64,000 nt of DNA from Candidatus Eiseniibacteriota bacterium. Lineage in GTDB: Bacteria; Joyebacterota; Joyebacteria; Joyebacterales; Joyebacteraceae. Within the stretch, counting starts at the first letter, position 1, and the number at the start of each line of letters is the position of its first letter. Shown here piece by piece: positions 1 through 9,744 of this stretch. The stretch lies in contig JAUXGN010000004.1 in NCBI GenBank assembly GCA_030622115.1, positions 1 to 64,000 on the forward strand, written 5' to 3'. Below the pieces are notes generated by a model. It saw only the letters and a program-made list of their open reading frames with translations, had not been told where the DNA came from and did not search any database. The translations under genes were made by a program, and so were the position numbers.

Positions 1-1242
1 CGCATGGAGATAAGCACGATTCCCCTGGAGGTTCGCGGGCTGGAGAAGGCGCTGGATTCCGTCATGAGTGAGAAGGGAGCCGCCAGCGAGTCGCAGGCGT
101 TCGAGCGGGCGGCCGAACTGAGGGATCGGGAGCGGGAACTCAGAAGTAAGCTCGAGAGTTCGAGGAAGGAGCTTATCCAGGCGAAGCACGAGAGGAAGGC
201 GACCGTATCGGCTGAAGATGTCGCCGAGGTGGTCGCCTCAATGACGGGTATCCCGGTCAAGAAGCTCGCGCAGGAAGAGAGCGAGAAGCTGCTCCGGATG
301 GAGGACGAGCTCCGGAAGCACGTGGTGGGTCAGGATGAGGCACTCACGCAGGTATCGAAGGCCATCAGGCGGAATCGCGCCGGCCTTCGGGATCCTCGGA
401 GACCGATCGGATCGTTCATCTTCCTGGGACCGACCGGAGTTGGCAAGACGGAGCTTGCCCGCACGCTCGCGCAGTTCCTGTTCGAGGACAAGAGTTCTCT
501 TGTGCGCCTTGATATGTCCGAGTATATGGAGCGGTTCGCCGTCTCGAGACTTGTGGGCGCTCCTCCCGGTTATGTGGGGTACGACGAGGGTGGTCAGCTC
601 ACTGAGAAGGTCCGCCGGCGACCGTACTCGGTCGTCCTCTTCGACGAGATCGAGAAGGCGCACCCGGATGTCTTCAATATCCTCCTGCAGGTGTTGGAGG
701 ACGGACAGCTGACCGACAGCTTCGGGCGTGTTGTTGACTTCAGGAACACAGTCATCATCATGACGTCGAACGTCGGCGGCAGGGAGATCGCGCAGGGTGG
801 AGGCATCGGTTTTCAGCAGGACGACCATTCGGAGAGCGCCTACTCGCAGATAAAGGGCAAAGCGACGGAGGAGCTGAAGAAGGCCTTCAATCCCGAGTTC
901 CTCAATCGTGTGGACGCTTCGATCGTGTTCCATCCGCTCGGTATCGAGGAGATGCGGCTCATCGTAGACATTCTCCTCAAGGATGTCGACTCGAGGCTCA
1001 CGGAGTCCGGCATCAGCCTCAGGGTCAGCGATGGGGCCAAGGAACTCCTGATCGAGAAGGGTTTCGATCCCGCGTTCGGGGCGAGGCCGATCAGGCGGGC
1101 GATTCAGCGCTACCTTGAGGACCCACTTTCTGAGGAGATCCTCAAGGGGCGTTTTGAGAAGGGTGGCCCCGTGAGTATCGAGCGCAAGGGAGATGAGCTA
1201 ACCTTTCGCGCGTCTCGCAAACGGGCCAAGGCAACTGCCTAG
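1..1242 (+). CDS. clpC: ATP-dependent chaperone ClpC, C-terminal part (5' truncated by window)
   Basis: The reading frame is open to the window edge, so this is the 3' part of a longer gene; the ATG at position 4 is internal. Near the start is a UVR-type motif ([15 protein letters not shown], about 90-135 nt), which separates ClpC from ClpB. The second AAA+ module follows: Walker A GPTGVGKT at 427-450, Walker [12 protein letters not shown] near 631-663, a pore-loop region [15 protein letters not shown], and the C-terminal D2-small domain with [12 protein letters not shown] (sensor 2). ClpC is a hexameric unfoldase that feeds substrates to ClpP or refolds them in the cytoplasm. No ClpP-type neighbour is visible downstream; the next gene is tamB after a 190-nt repeat-bearing gap, so the two are probably separate transcripts. 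The N-terminal Clp-N and D1 domains lie outside the window. Confidence 0.93.
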   Translation, partial: RMEISTIPLEVRGLEKALDSVMSEKGAASESQAFERAAELRDRERELRSKLESSRKELIQAKHERKATVSAEDVAEVVASMTGIPVKKLAQEESEKLLRMEDELRKHVVGQDEALTQVSKAIRRNRAGLRDPRRPIGSFIFLGPTGVGKTELARTLAQFLFEDKSSLVRLDMSEYMERFAVSRLVGAPPGYVGYDEGGQLTEKVRRRPYSVVLFDEIEKAHPDVFNILLQVLEDGQLTDSFGRVVDFRNTVIIMTSNVGGREIAQGGGIGFQQDDHSESAYSQIKGKATEELKKAFNPEFLNRVDASIVFHPLGIEEMRLIVDILLKDVDSRLTESGISLRVSDGAKELLIEKGFDPAFGARPIRRAIQRYLEDPLSEEILKGRFEKGGPVSIERKGDELTFRASRKRAKATA

Positions 1243-1243
1243 C

Positions 1244-1342
1244 GGCCGAGGATACGGCCGCCGTAGTGGCCGAGGATACGGCCGCCGTAGTGGCCGTGGA
1301 TACGGCCGCCGTACACCGGAGCTGATGCCGGCAACGACCGGC
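1244..1342. repeat. Three tandem 24-bp repeats, each a small hairpin, plus a fourth hairpin
   Basis: Units run 1244-1267, 1268-1291 (identical) and 1292-1313 (truncated to 22 nt, one mismatch). Each unit contains GGCCG-AGGATA-CGGCC (the third has T for the second A), a perfect 5-bp stem with a 6-nt loop. A further GCCGG-CAACGA-CCGGC hairpin follows at 1327-1342. There is no T-run, so these are not classical intrinsic terminators. They fill most of the clpC-tamB gap. Confidence 0.8.
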
Positions 1343-1432
1343 GTGGGATCCGGATAGGTTTGCGAACAGAGCGGTCGCGCCGATCTGCCGGTTCCTCGCT
1401 TCCAGCGTTCTTCGGATGAGAGATATCCTGCC

Positions 1433-4400
1433 ATGAAACATCGCCGCTGGGTAGTCGTGCTTGCGATCATAGTGATCGCCGTGCTGCCCGCATCGTATGT
1501 GGGACTCAGAATCGCTGCGCGGAGGCCGGCCGTGAAGCTGGCGCTCCTGTCGCGAGTATTGCCCTTCGTCGGTGGCGAGATCACCGTGGGCGAGCTCGAC
1601 ATAGGGCTTGCGTCGCTGACTGTGAGTGACGTTCGGATCGTATCTGAGAACGGCAGCTCGGTCTTCATTCCCCATGCCAGCGCCAGCGTGAGCTACGCCA
1701 AGCTCATCGGGAGCGGTTTCGATCCAAGGCAAAGCCTGGACATGGTGATAATCAACACCCCAGTAGTCGTAGTTCGCGCAGATCATGGAGACACGCTTGG
1801 GTCACCGAGCAGCGACGTCTCCCGCCTTCATCGGTATGCGCGAGTGCTTCCAAGCTATCTCGTGGTGTCGGATGCGACTGTCATCCTCGAAGACGCGAAT
1901 ACCGGAGATGCTCTGGAGATCTCCGGTCTCGATCTTCTTCTGGAGCGGGCGGATGGACGTAGCTTCAACGGTGGAGTCACAGCCAGCTGTCTCGGAGCGC
2001 CCGGCAACATCACAGCCGACATCGTTTGGGATCTCGATTCGCCGTTTCTGGAGGTGATCGTCCAGCTGACTGAAGCAGAGCTTCGTCCGGGACTTCCTCT
2101 GGTCGATGCCCTGCCGTTCAATCCCGTCGGCGGGCGGTTCAGGGCCGGGGCCGTTCTGACAGTTGTCGACGAGACAGAACCGGCTCTGAAGTGCAGTCTG
2201 AGTCTGAAGGATGCCGTTTTCGAATTGGATGCCGTACCTGATGTGCTGATCGTTGACGAATGCAGCTGTTCGTATGAGTTCGGTCTTCTCGACGTCAGTG
2301 CTCTCCGTGCGCGTTTCCGAGGTGACTCGGTGAGGGCCGCGGGGCGGCTCGACTTGGAGAGCGGCGTCTTCGAGGACCTGAACATTCGGGCAGAGTCGCT
2401 GAATGTGGGGGGGCTGGCGCCCCCTCAAGACGGAGGCGTTTCAATCGCAGGGCGAGCCGATGTGAACATCAGTGTCGCCGGCCCCTTCGTAGATCCCACG
2501 TTGGTCTTCGAGATCAGTTGCCCGGAACTGACGGTGGAAACCATCACCGCCTACAACCTTGCGGCAAGCGGGGAATTCCGGTCAGACAGGTTGAGGATCT
2601 CCCAGTTCGCCGCCGCCGTTCTTGGCGGAGAGCTGACACTGAGTGGGTGGGTCGATAGTCTCGGTCTCCGGGAGTCGCCCGATTTCAGTATCGCCGGGGA
2701 GTTCATTGAGGTGGATATCGGGGAACTTCTGGCAGAGCGCGGTCCTGAGTACGGCGCCGGGACGATCTCGCTTGGCGACTTTGTTATGACCGGGAGCGCC
2801 GAATCGATCGAGATGGAGTCGCTTGTTCGGTGGTCGAACGCGATTCTGGGTCCGGTTGCGCTGGGATCGGGTGTCGGCGGTGCGCTTTTCAAGGACGACG
2901 CGCTCTGTGTGACACTGGAGTCACCGGACATGGGCTACTCGCTGTCCGGTGAGGTCGGGGATCTTCTTAACGCGCCCGACCTGGATCTGGAGCTTATACT
3001 GTCGGATCTTCGAGTAGATTCGCTGCTGCCCGGTGAGGTCGGCGCCCTTATGCAGGTCTCTCTGGATGGTCCGCTCAGGATCTCCGGCGACCTCGAGTCA
3101 GCAGCGGTCGATGGCATGGCCAGCGTGACCGGGGAGAACAGTGCGGCCAACGTCCGCGTGACGGGTCGCATGCGCGGCGAAGCGGGAGGCCGCGTGCTGG
3201 AACTGTCTCTCGAATCGGACGATGCCGTTCTGAGGGGTGTTGACATAACACTCCGCGCGGACGCGGTCATAGGTGAGAACGAGATCGTTCTTTCACGTCT
3301 TGATCTTGGCGACTACGGAGAAGCTGAGGGATTCGTGAGTCTGAAGAGTGATGGTCTGATGAGAGGAAGTCTCGTCATATCCGAGGCTTCACTCAGGGAT
3401 GTATTCACGCTCGCTATCGGACACGAACCCCCTGATGAACTTGACGGGCTCGTGTTCGCGGCGATCTCGGGCAGGGGAGAGATTGGGAACCCATCGGCTA
3501 CCGTCCAGATTCAGGTGGCGAATGCCACCGTCGGACAGGTCGGTGACCTCGATGTGGCTGCCATGGCAACGCTCGCCGATGGGGCGATCAATGTCAAGGA
3601 GCTGACAGTGCGGGAGTCGGGACGAACGATACTGTTGACCGAGGGGACGATAGTGCCCGGTGGGGAACTCGCTCTCTCTGTGCGGGGGGACGGTATCCCC
3701 GGGCCGTTTCTTGCCGGTGGGATCGAAACCAGGTTCGATCTCGGTGTGGGAGTGGGTGGCACGACCGGAGAGCCGAACTTCGACGCGCTTATCGAATCGA
3801 CCGACGGCGAGTTTCTCGGCGTTCCTTTTGACGAGTTCGTGGCCCGGGCAACCGGGGCTGCCGGGCAGATTCACGTGGACCGGCTCGCGCTCGAACGGGA
3901 TGGATCATACCGCGTGACGGTCAGCGGTTCGGCGCCTCTGAGTGCGATCGTCGGCCCCGCGAGCGAGGAGGAGGGAGAGATGACCGTCGAGATCGATGGC
4001 GACCCTCTGGCTCTTCTCGGAGAGATATCGTCGTTTGCCGACATCTCAGGTGGAACGGGCAGGATGACGCTCCGCCTTGTCGGCAATCGTAGCGGACTGA
4101 CCGTGGCAAGAGCGGAACTCGATGCGACAGCGTCATCGGTCAGAGTGACCGAGGTCTTCGGGGAGCTTCGCGATGTGCGCGCTCGAGTGAGTGTGACTGA
4201 CGGCAGGCTCCGTTTGGGGACAGCAGAGGCGCTCTCAGGGGGGCGCAGTCTGAAGGTGGAAAGCTGCAGGGATCGCCTCGTGGATGGGCGGATGCTGCCG
4301 CCGCTCGTCATTGGCGGCGTCGACGTTGGTGTGCTCGCTTTGACGACAGACGCGGCAGGTGTAGAAGTGTCGATCTCCGGGCTGATGGAATCGGGCACAG

Positions 4401-5470
4401 TGGGGAAGGCGGCAGCGAAGGGACGCGGAGATGCGGCGGAGTTCCTGATCGCGGGTCCGTCGGAGCATCCTCTCCTCTGGGGAGAACTGACCTTCTCGGA
4501 CATGTCGTTCACCTACCCGTTTGGTTCCGGGGATTCTGAGGATGGGGACGACATCCTGTCGCGAGCCATGTGGGATCTGAGAATGACTGCGGGCAGAAAT
4601 CTGTGGTACCGAAGGACGAACGTGTCGATGAAGCTGGACAGGGGCACCGGTCTCGATTTCGTGGGCGTTCCGGGAGATCACACGATGTGTGTGTCCGGAC
4701 GGCCCTCGGCGTCCCGAGGCACGGTGGAGTACCTCTATGCAGATTTCACGATAAGAACTGCCTTTATTGATTTCCCTGCATTCTGTGAGTTGCCGCGCTT
4801 CTACGTTGAGGCCACAACCCACGTGGCGGACGGCACAGAGATAACCCTGACCGTTGAATCCAATGAGATGGTAGGCGCGTTCTTCGCGGCTTTTGGAACC
4901 ATCCTTGATGAGAGCACGATCAGGCTTGTCTCGGATGATCCTGATGACATCACACAGGAGGACGTTCTTGCCAGACTGACGTACGGGGTCGGGTACGAGA
5001 CACTGGAGGCCGAGGAGGAGGAGGTGCTTGAACGGAGGAAGGCACTCGGTGTCGTAGCCACGCAGGTGGGGGGGATGGTGGTGCGCCCGCTCGTCGCACC
5101 CGTGGAAGGTCGCATCAAGCGCACTCTCCATCTGGATCTTGTTCGGATAGACGTGGATTTCGTTCAGTATTTCCTTGCCCAGCTCGACCAGTGGCGCGCC
5201 CAGGAAGATTCCGGGGAGTATCAACCGTTCTTCTCCGATTCCCGGTTGACACTGGGCAAGTACGTGTCCCACGACTGGCTCGTCTCCTACACCGGCGAGG
5301 CTGAGAGCTACGATGTCGGCGTCGGCGAGCGCCGCCTTGGAGTGCAGCACGAACTTGGGATTGAATACGAGGTGTCCCGCAATACGTCTCTCTCTCTGAG
5401 CGTGGTTATCGATCCGCTGCTCACCGGGTGGGACAGGCGAATTTCCATCGAAAACCGATTCGAGTTCTAG
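1433..5470 (+). CDS. tamB: TamB-like translocation/assembly protein (AsmA/DUF490 family)
   Basis: A 1345-residue protein with one N-terminal membrane anchor (VVVLAIIVIAVLPASYVGL, residues about 8-26) and a very long periplasmic body of repetitive beta-strand sequence (alternating hydrophobic, Gly/Asp/Ser-rich), as in TamB and other bridge-like AsmA-superfamily proteins. The last 300 residues are the conserved TamB domain: LARLTYGVGYE, then a beta-rich end finishing in ...ENRFEF with a C-terminal Phe like an outer-membrane strand. Family members span the periplasm and serve barrel-protein assembly and phospholipid transport to the outer membrane. The size matches the family (1200-1500 aa). The position directly before bamA supports an envelope role; no tamA is next to it. 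The ATG at 1433 gives the anchor; the ribosome site (GAGAG) is weak. Confidence 0.88.
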   Translation: MKHRRWVVVLAIIVIAVLPASYVGLRIAARRPAVKLALLSRVLPFVGGEITVGELDIGLASLTVSDVRIVSENGSSVFIPHASASVSYAKLIGSGFDPRQSLDMVIINTPVVVVRADHGDTLGSPSSDVSRLHRYARVLPSYLVVSDATVILEDANTGDALEISGLDLLLERADGRSFNGGVTASCLGAPGNITADIVWDLDSPFLEVIVQLTEAELRPGLPLVDALPFNPVGGRFRAGAVLTVVDETEPALKCSLSLKDAVFELDAVPDVLIVDECSCSYEFGLLDVSALRARFRGDSVRAAGRLDLESGVFEDLNIRAESLNVGGLAPPQDGGVSIAGRADVNISVAGPFVDPTLVFEISCPELTVETITAYNLAASGEFRSDRLRISQFAAAVLGGELTLSGWVDSLGLRESPDFSIAGEFIEVDIGELLAERGPEYGAGTISLGDFVMTGSAESIEMESLVRWSNAILGPVALGSGVGGALFKDDALCVTLESPDMGYSLSGEVGDLLNAPDLDLELILSDLRVDSLLPGEVGALMQVSLDGPLRISGDLESAAVDGMASVTGENSAANVRVTGRMRGEAGGRVLELSLESDDAVLRGVDITLRADAVIGENEIVLSRLDLGDYGEAEGFVSLKSDGLMRGSLVISEASLRDVFTLAIGHEPPDELDGLVFAAISGRGEIGNPSATVQIQVANATVGQVGDLDVAAMATLADGAINVKELTVRESGRTILLTEGTIVPGGELALSVRGDGIPGPFLAGGIETRFDLGVGVGGTTGEPNFDALIESTDGEFLGVPFDEFVARATGAAGQIHVDRLALERDGSYRVTVSGSAPLSAIVGPASEEEGEMTVEIDGDPLALLGEISSFADISGGTGRMTLRLVGNRSGLTVARAELDATASSVRVTEVFGELRDVRARVSVTDGRLRLGTAEALSGGRSLKVESCRDRLVDGRMLPPLVIGGVDVGVLALTTDAAGVEVSISGLMESGTVGKAAAKGRGDAAEFLIAGPSEHPLLWGELTFSDMSFTYPFGSGDSEDGDDILSRAMWDLRMTAGRNLWYRRTNVSMKLDRGTGLDFVGVPGDHTMCVSGRPSASRGTVEYLYADFTIRTAFIDFPAFCELPRFYVEATTHVADGTEITLTVESNEMVGAFFAAFGTILDESTIRLVSDDPDDITQEDVLARLTYGVGYETLEAEEEEVLERRKALGVVATQVGGMVVRPLVAPVEGRIKRTLHLDLVRIDVDFVQYFLAQLDQWRAQEDSGEYQPFFSDSRLTLGKYVSHDWLVSYTGEAESYDVGVGERRLGVQHELGIEYEVSRNTSLSLSVVIDPLLTGWDRRISIENRFEF

Positions 5471-5586
5471 TTCTCTGTGCCAGCGCTCGCATCCACTTCA
5501 CGCGCCGTCCCATGACCCCGCCCGGGTGTCATCGGATGTGCCGTAATCGATTCGCAGACCGTCAGTTCCGGCTCCACTGGTTTTCG

Positions 5587-5616
5587 TTTACAGCCCATCC
5601 TCACATGTGCTAACAT
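5587..5616 (+). promoter_or_regulatory. Candidate sigma-70-type promoter for bamA
   Basis: TTTACA (5587-5592), an 18-nt spacer and TAACAT (5611-5616) lie about 35 nt before the bamA start codon, in the 179-nt tamB-bamA gap. Matches to the consensus hexamers are 5/6 and 4/6. It would allow bamA, skp and the lpx genes to be transcribed apart from tamB. Confidence 0.4.
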
Positions 5617-5649
5617 CCGCCATCGGCATACCCTATTGGAGGTACATCA

Positions 5650-8055
5650 ATGCTTCGACGGGTTATCATGTCATTGTGTGTCTGCGCCTTGTTGCTTACT
5701 TCTCTCGGCGCGTCCGCGGAGGTCGTGCGCGAGATCGCAGTGGAGGGGAACGAGCACATCAGTCGCGACAGAATCCTGCTGCTGTTCGGGGTGGTGATGA
5801 ACGAAGAATTCACCACTGAGGGGGTGCGTGAAGGGATTCGGCGACTGTATGAGACGGGCAGTTTCTCAGATGTCCAGGTGCACGCAGAGGAAGCAGAAGG
5901 CGGAGCGCTTCGCTTTGTGATTGTGGTTCAAGAACGCCCGAGGATTTCGTCGGTCGATATCGTAGGCAACGACGGCATTGATGATGACGATATTGAATCG
6001 GTACTCAAGGTAGAACGAGGGCTGCCGTTCGATTCGAGCAGACTGGACGATTCCAAGCTTGCAATTCTCAACCTCTACGAAGGCAAGGGGTACCCGGCGA
6101 CAGCGGTCGAGGTTCTGGCTGAGGATCTCTCCGGGAACAACGTACGGGTAGTCATTCGGATTGAGGAAGGCACCAGGGTAGTTGTGAAGCGGATCGAGTT
6201 CAGTGGTGGATCCATTCGGGACAGCGAACTCAAGGACGTGATGGAGATCAAGGAAGACCGGTGGTGGAGGACGAATGCATTCCTCGACAAGACTGTTCTG
6301 GAGGATGACCTTCTCAGAATCGAGGATAGATACCGGGCCGAGGGCTACATAGATGCCAGGGTGACCGGCTACGACACAACGTACGAGGAAGAGGGCAAGA
6401 GAGCCATTGTCACAGTTCTGATCGACGAAGGCAATCTGTACGCAGTCTCCGGCATCGAGTGGGTGGGAGCGTCTGGTTTCGCTGAAGACGCGCTCTATGA
6501 TCTGACGGACATCCGCTCCGGGGACATCTATTCTCCGGAGGATGCTGAGAGAGTCATCCGGGATGCCTACGCGTGGTACGGCGAGCGAGGATACATCCAT
6601 GCCACGATATTCCGGCAGGAGGACATCGAGTCGGACAGCCGCGTGAGACTCCTGTTCCATGTCGAGGAGAGCGAGCCGGCGCGGATCGGCCGGATTCATA
6701 TCGTGGGGAACACTCGGACCCACGAGAAGGTCATAAGACGTGAACTCACGGTCAAGCCGGGAGACCTCTATCGGACATCGGATGTGGTTGCGAGCCAGCA
6801 CAAGGTGGCCAACTTGGGGTTCTTCAACGGTCCGGGAGTGGAGTTCACCGACAGTACGAGCCCGGAAGACATAGACCTTGTCTTCAGAGTCGAGGAGCGT
6901 CAGACGGGTCGGGCGGGCGTCGGCGTCTCCCACACGAGCGAGAAAGGCGTAGTCGGCTTCCTTGAGCTTTCGGAGGGGAACCTGTTTGGCAGCGGGAGGC
7001 ACCTCGATCTCAAATGGGAGTTCGGTGCGAAGAACACGGAGATCGTGCTGGGCTTCACCGAGCCTTGGTTCATGGACAGGCACCTGTCCGTTGGTTTTGA
7101 TATCTATGATACCAGCGACAAACACACGTACGGGCTCTTGGATGACGAATTCTACAGGAGCGCATTCAGTGACTCGGCTGCGCACAGCGAGATATGGGAA
7201 CTCGAGGATTCGAAGGAATCGCGCCGCTACGTCGTGGAGAGAGAACGACGGGGAGGCGACGTCCGCGTCGGATGGCCATTCCTTGGGTCGCGCAACACGA
7301 TGCTTTACACCAAGTACACTCTCGAACAGGTGAAGCTCTACGAATACGGTGAACTGACCTCACCTGTCTACGAAGACACGACGTCGACCGTCGACCACTA
7401 CGACACCGAGGAGTTCGTGAAGTTCGACGAGGGATGGGAGTGGAGAAGCGGACTGACGACCACACTGTCCCGGCGGACCACTGACAGGCGTTTCCATCCT
7501 CGCCGGGGTAGCTACACCCGGTTCACGATCGATCTCGTGGGCGGAGTCTTCGGTGGTGATGTGGAGTATCAGCGGCATGTCCTGGAGACCAGGAAGTACG
7601 TGCCGGCTTTCTGGAACACGACACTGATGCTTCGTGGTCGCGCCGGTATCGTGACCGGCTACGGGGATCCGAGCACTGTACCGGACGACACGAGATTCGA
7701 GCTTGGCGGCGTCGGCTTGTACGGGGTCCGTGGGTACAACGATAGATCGATCCTACCGATCGGCCGTGAACTCTACGGTGGTCGCACTATGCTACTCGGT
7801 TCCGTCGAACTCAAGTACCCGATCGTCGAAGGTGGACAGTCCATTCCGATCTATGTGCTCGGGTTCGTAGACGCCGGCAACACGTGGGAGAATGTGGAAG
7901 ACACGCACCCATCGGTGCTCTATTGGGGTGCGGGAGTGGGGGTCCGTGTCGAGGTACCAGTCTTCGGGAACATGGGTATCGACATGGGATATGGATTTGA
8001 TGAGGATCTCGGCGGGGAGTGGGAGGTTCACTACCGCTTCGGAATGGAATTCTAG
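5650..8055 (+). CDS. bamA: Outer-membrane protein assembly factor BamA
   Basis: 801 residues, starting with a signal peptide (MLRRVIMSLCVCALLLTSLGASA) after a good ribosome site (TTGGAGG, 9-10 nt before ATG). Five POTRA domains follow at roughly 24-95, 96-172, 175-262, 265-343 and 346-418, recognisable by repeated pairs such as I.V.GN..I/R and G(Y/F)..A.V. The C-terminal half is a 16-strand beta-barrel that carries the lid-loop signature as VRGYND (usual VRGF) and ends in ...RFGMEF with the expected terminal Phe. BamA is the essential catalyst that folds and inserts outer-membrane barrels. It is followed by skp and lpxD, the classical bamA-skp-lpxD order. The barrel contains an acidic/charged loop insertion around residues 505-545. 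Confidence 0.96.
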   Translation: MLRRVIMSLCVCALLLTSLGASAEVVREIAVEGNEHISRDRILLLFGVVMNEEFTTEGVREGIRRLYETGSFSDVQVHAEEAEGGALRFVIVVQERPRISSVDIVGNDGIDDDDIESVLKVERGLPFDSSRLDDSKLAILNLYEGKGYPATAVEVLAEDLSGNNVRVVIRIEEGTRVVVKRIEFSGGSIRDSELKDVMEIKEDRWWRTNAFLDKTVLEDDLLRIEDRYRAEGYIDARVTGYDTTYEEEGKRAIVTVLIDEGNLYAVSGIEWVGASGFAEDALYDLTDIRSGDIYSPEDAERVIRDAYAWYGERGYIHATIFRQEDIESDSRVRLLFHVEESEPARIGRIHIVGNTRTHEKVIRRELTVKPGDLYRTSDVVASQHKVANLGFFNGPGVEFTDSTSPEDIDLVFRVEERQTGRAGVGVSHTSEKGVVGFLELSEGNLFGSGRHLDLKWEFGAKNTEIVLGFTEPWFMDRHLSVGFDIYDTSDKHTYGLLDDEFYRSAFSDSAAHSEIWELEDSKESRRYVVERERRGGDVRVGWPFLGSRNTMLYTKYTLEQVKLYEYGELTSPVYEDTTSTVDHYDTEEFVKFDEGWEWRSGLTTTLSRRTTDRRFHPRRGSYTRFTIDLVGGVFGGDVEYQRHVLETRKYVPAFWNTTLMLRGRAGIVTGYGDPSTVPDDTRFELGGVGLYGVRGYNDRSILPIGRELYGGRTMLLGSVELKYPIVEGGQSIPIYVLGFVDAGNTWENVEDTHPSVLYWGAGVGVRVEVPVFGNMGIDMGYGFDEDLGGEWEVHYRFGMEF

Positions 8056-8106
8056 CAGATTTACACTGCCACGCGGCATTATGCGAGGACGACCGAGGAG
8101 GTTCCA

Positions 8107-8634
8107 GTGAGACGTCATGTGGTGATCATCGTCGCGGCGCTGACCGTGCTCTCTGTGTTGCCCGCGGTTTCCGCAGCGGGGGATTTGGCCTACGTTCACT
8201 CGGAGCGCATTCGCATCGAGTACGACGGGGCTCGGGACATTGACAACCAGCTGCAGGCGAGCGTCAACGATTGGAAGGCGCAGGCACGCGAGATGGAGAC
8301 GGAGATCCGAGCGCTTGTGACGGAGTTTGAGAGCCAGCAGCTTCTGCTATCCAATGAGGCGCTCATGGAGAAGCAGCAGGCGATTCAGGAGCAGCAGCTG
8401 GCCTACGAGTCGTTTCTCAATGATGTTTGGGGAGTCAGCGGTCTGGCCGCTCGCCGCGAGGCGGAGCTATGGCTGCCGGTGATTGAGAGGATCAATGTGA
8501 TCCTCCAGGAGATCGGGTCGGAAGGCGAGTACGACATGATCTTCGATGCCGCCATGGGGAGCATTGTCTACGCGGCGCCGGGGACGGATCTTACGCAGCA
8601 TGTGATCGACACACTTAATGGAGATACCGAGTAG
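8107..8634 (+). CDS. skp: OmpH/Skp-family periplasmic chaperone
   Basis: A 175-residue secreted protein: signal peptide to about residue 23 (VLSVLPAVSA), a short beta segment LAYVHSERI, a long Glu/Gln-rich coiled coil (residues about 45-120) and a closing strand (YDMIFDAAMGSIVYAAPGTDLT). This is the OmpH/Skp tentacle architecture, and the length is typical. Skp trimers hold unfolded outer-membrane proteins for delivery to BamA, the gene immediately upstream. Translation starts at GTG 8107, supported by GAGGAGG seven nt upstream. Confidence 0.88.
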   Translation: MRRHVVIIVAALTVLSVLPAVSAAGDLAYVHSERIRIEYDGARDIDNQLQASVNDWKAQAREMETEIRALVTEFESQQLLLSNEALMEKQQAIQEQQLAYESFLNDVWGVSGLAARREAELWLPVIERINVILQEIGSEGEYDMIFDAAMGSIVYAAPGTDLTQHVIDTLNGDTE

Positions 8635-8703
8635 CTTGGGACGCGGCGGCGCAGATGGCCGGCGCCATTGCTTCGCGGGTTGCAGAGCAACGGGAGTTTT
8701 GTC

Positions 8704-9744
8704 GTGGAGATGACCGTAGCCGAGATAGCCGGACTGGTGGGAGCAGAAGCAGACGGCGATCTGTCGGCCGTAGTCAGCGGGGTCGCTCCGATCGACGAGG
8801 CCGAGCCCGGACATGTCACCTTCCTAGGCAATCGGAGATACGAGCGCTACCTTGCGACCACGGGTGCGACTGTCATCATCGTGCCGCAGAGGTATGCGGG
8901 GTCGCCGGCGATAGCCGGCAAGACCGTTATCCTGGCTTCCAACACGCGGGCGGCGTTCGCGAAAGTCATGGGGTTTTTTCAGAGCAAGAGTGCGCCACTT
9001 GCGGCTGGTGTTCATCCCTCCGCTTATGTTGCCGATACGGCGGTACTCGGCAAGGATGTAGCAGTGGGTCCGTGCGCGACAATCATGGACGGCGTGACTA
9101 TCGGGGATGAGTCCGTGATACATGCGGGGGCCCACATCGGGCCTGATGCCACGGTCGGCAGCGGGACAACGATTCACGCCAATGCCACCGTCCGTGAGCG
9201 TGTCCAGATCGGCGACAGGGTCATTGTCCATTCGGGCGCTGTCATAGGCAGTGACGGATTCGGTTTCGCTCGAGAGGAAGACATCAATCTGAAGATCCCA
9301 CAGATCGGCGTTGTCATTGTGGAAGATGATGTCGAGATAGGAGCCAACACGGCCATCGATCGTGCGACCATCGGGGCCACGATGATCTGTCGCGGCACGA
9401 AGATCGACAACCTCGTTCAGGTGGCGCACAATGTGACCATCGGAGAGGGTTCGATGATCGTGGCACAGACCGGGATATCAGGCAGTACGCGTCTGGGCAA
9501 GGGGGTTGTGCTTGCCGGGCAATCGGGAATCGCCGGTCACATAGAAATCGGGGACGGGGCGGTGATCGCTGCTCAGGCAGGCGTGATGGGTTCTGTGCCG
9601 GCGGGCGCTCTTGTGTCGGGATACCCGGCTAGGAAGCACTCTGTCGCGAAGCGGATCAGCGCCGGTCTGTCCAATCTCCCGACTCTCTTCGCGCGGGTCA
9701 GGGCATTGGAGAAACGACTCGAGAAGCTGGACAGGGAGGACTGA
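8704..9744 (+). CDS. lpxD: UDP-3-O-(3-hydroxyacyl)glucosamine N-acyltransferase LpxD
   Basis: Third step of lipid A synthesis: N-acylation of UDP-3-O-acyl-glucosamine from acyl-ACP in the cytosol. The protein has an N-terminal uridine-binding domain (residues 1-100), a left-handed beta-helix of hexapeptide repeats (100-310) and a C-terminal helix. The catalytic His is His242 in [10 protein letters not shown] prefer GTG 8704, preceded by GGGAG at 7-nt spacing, which gives 346 aa; ATG 8710 is an alternative, and upstream extension to TTG 8668 lacks a ribosome site. The stop codon shares one base with the lpxC start (TGATG), implying translational coupling. Confidence 0.94.
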   Translation: MEMTVAEIAGLVGAEADGDLSAVVSGVAPIDEAEPGHVTFLGNRRYERYLATTGATVIIVPQRYAGSPAIAGKTVILASNTRAAFAKVMGFFQSKSAPLAAGVHPSAYVADTAVLGKDVAVGPCATIMDGVTIGDESVIHAGAHIGPDATVGSGTTIHANATVRERVQIGDRVIVHSGAVIGSDGFGFAREEDINLKIPQIGVVIVEDDVEIGANTAIDRATIGATMICRGTKIDNLVQVAHNVTIGEGSMIVAQTGISGSTRLGKGVVLAGQSGIAGHIEIGDGAVIAAQAGVMGSVPAGALVSGYPARKHSVAKRISAGLSNLPTLFARVRALEKRLEKLDRED

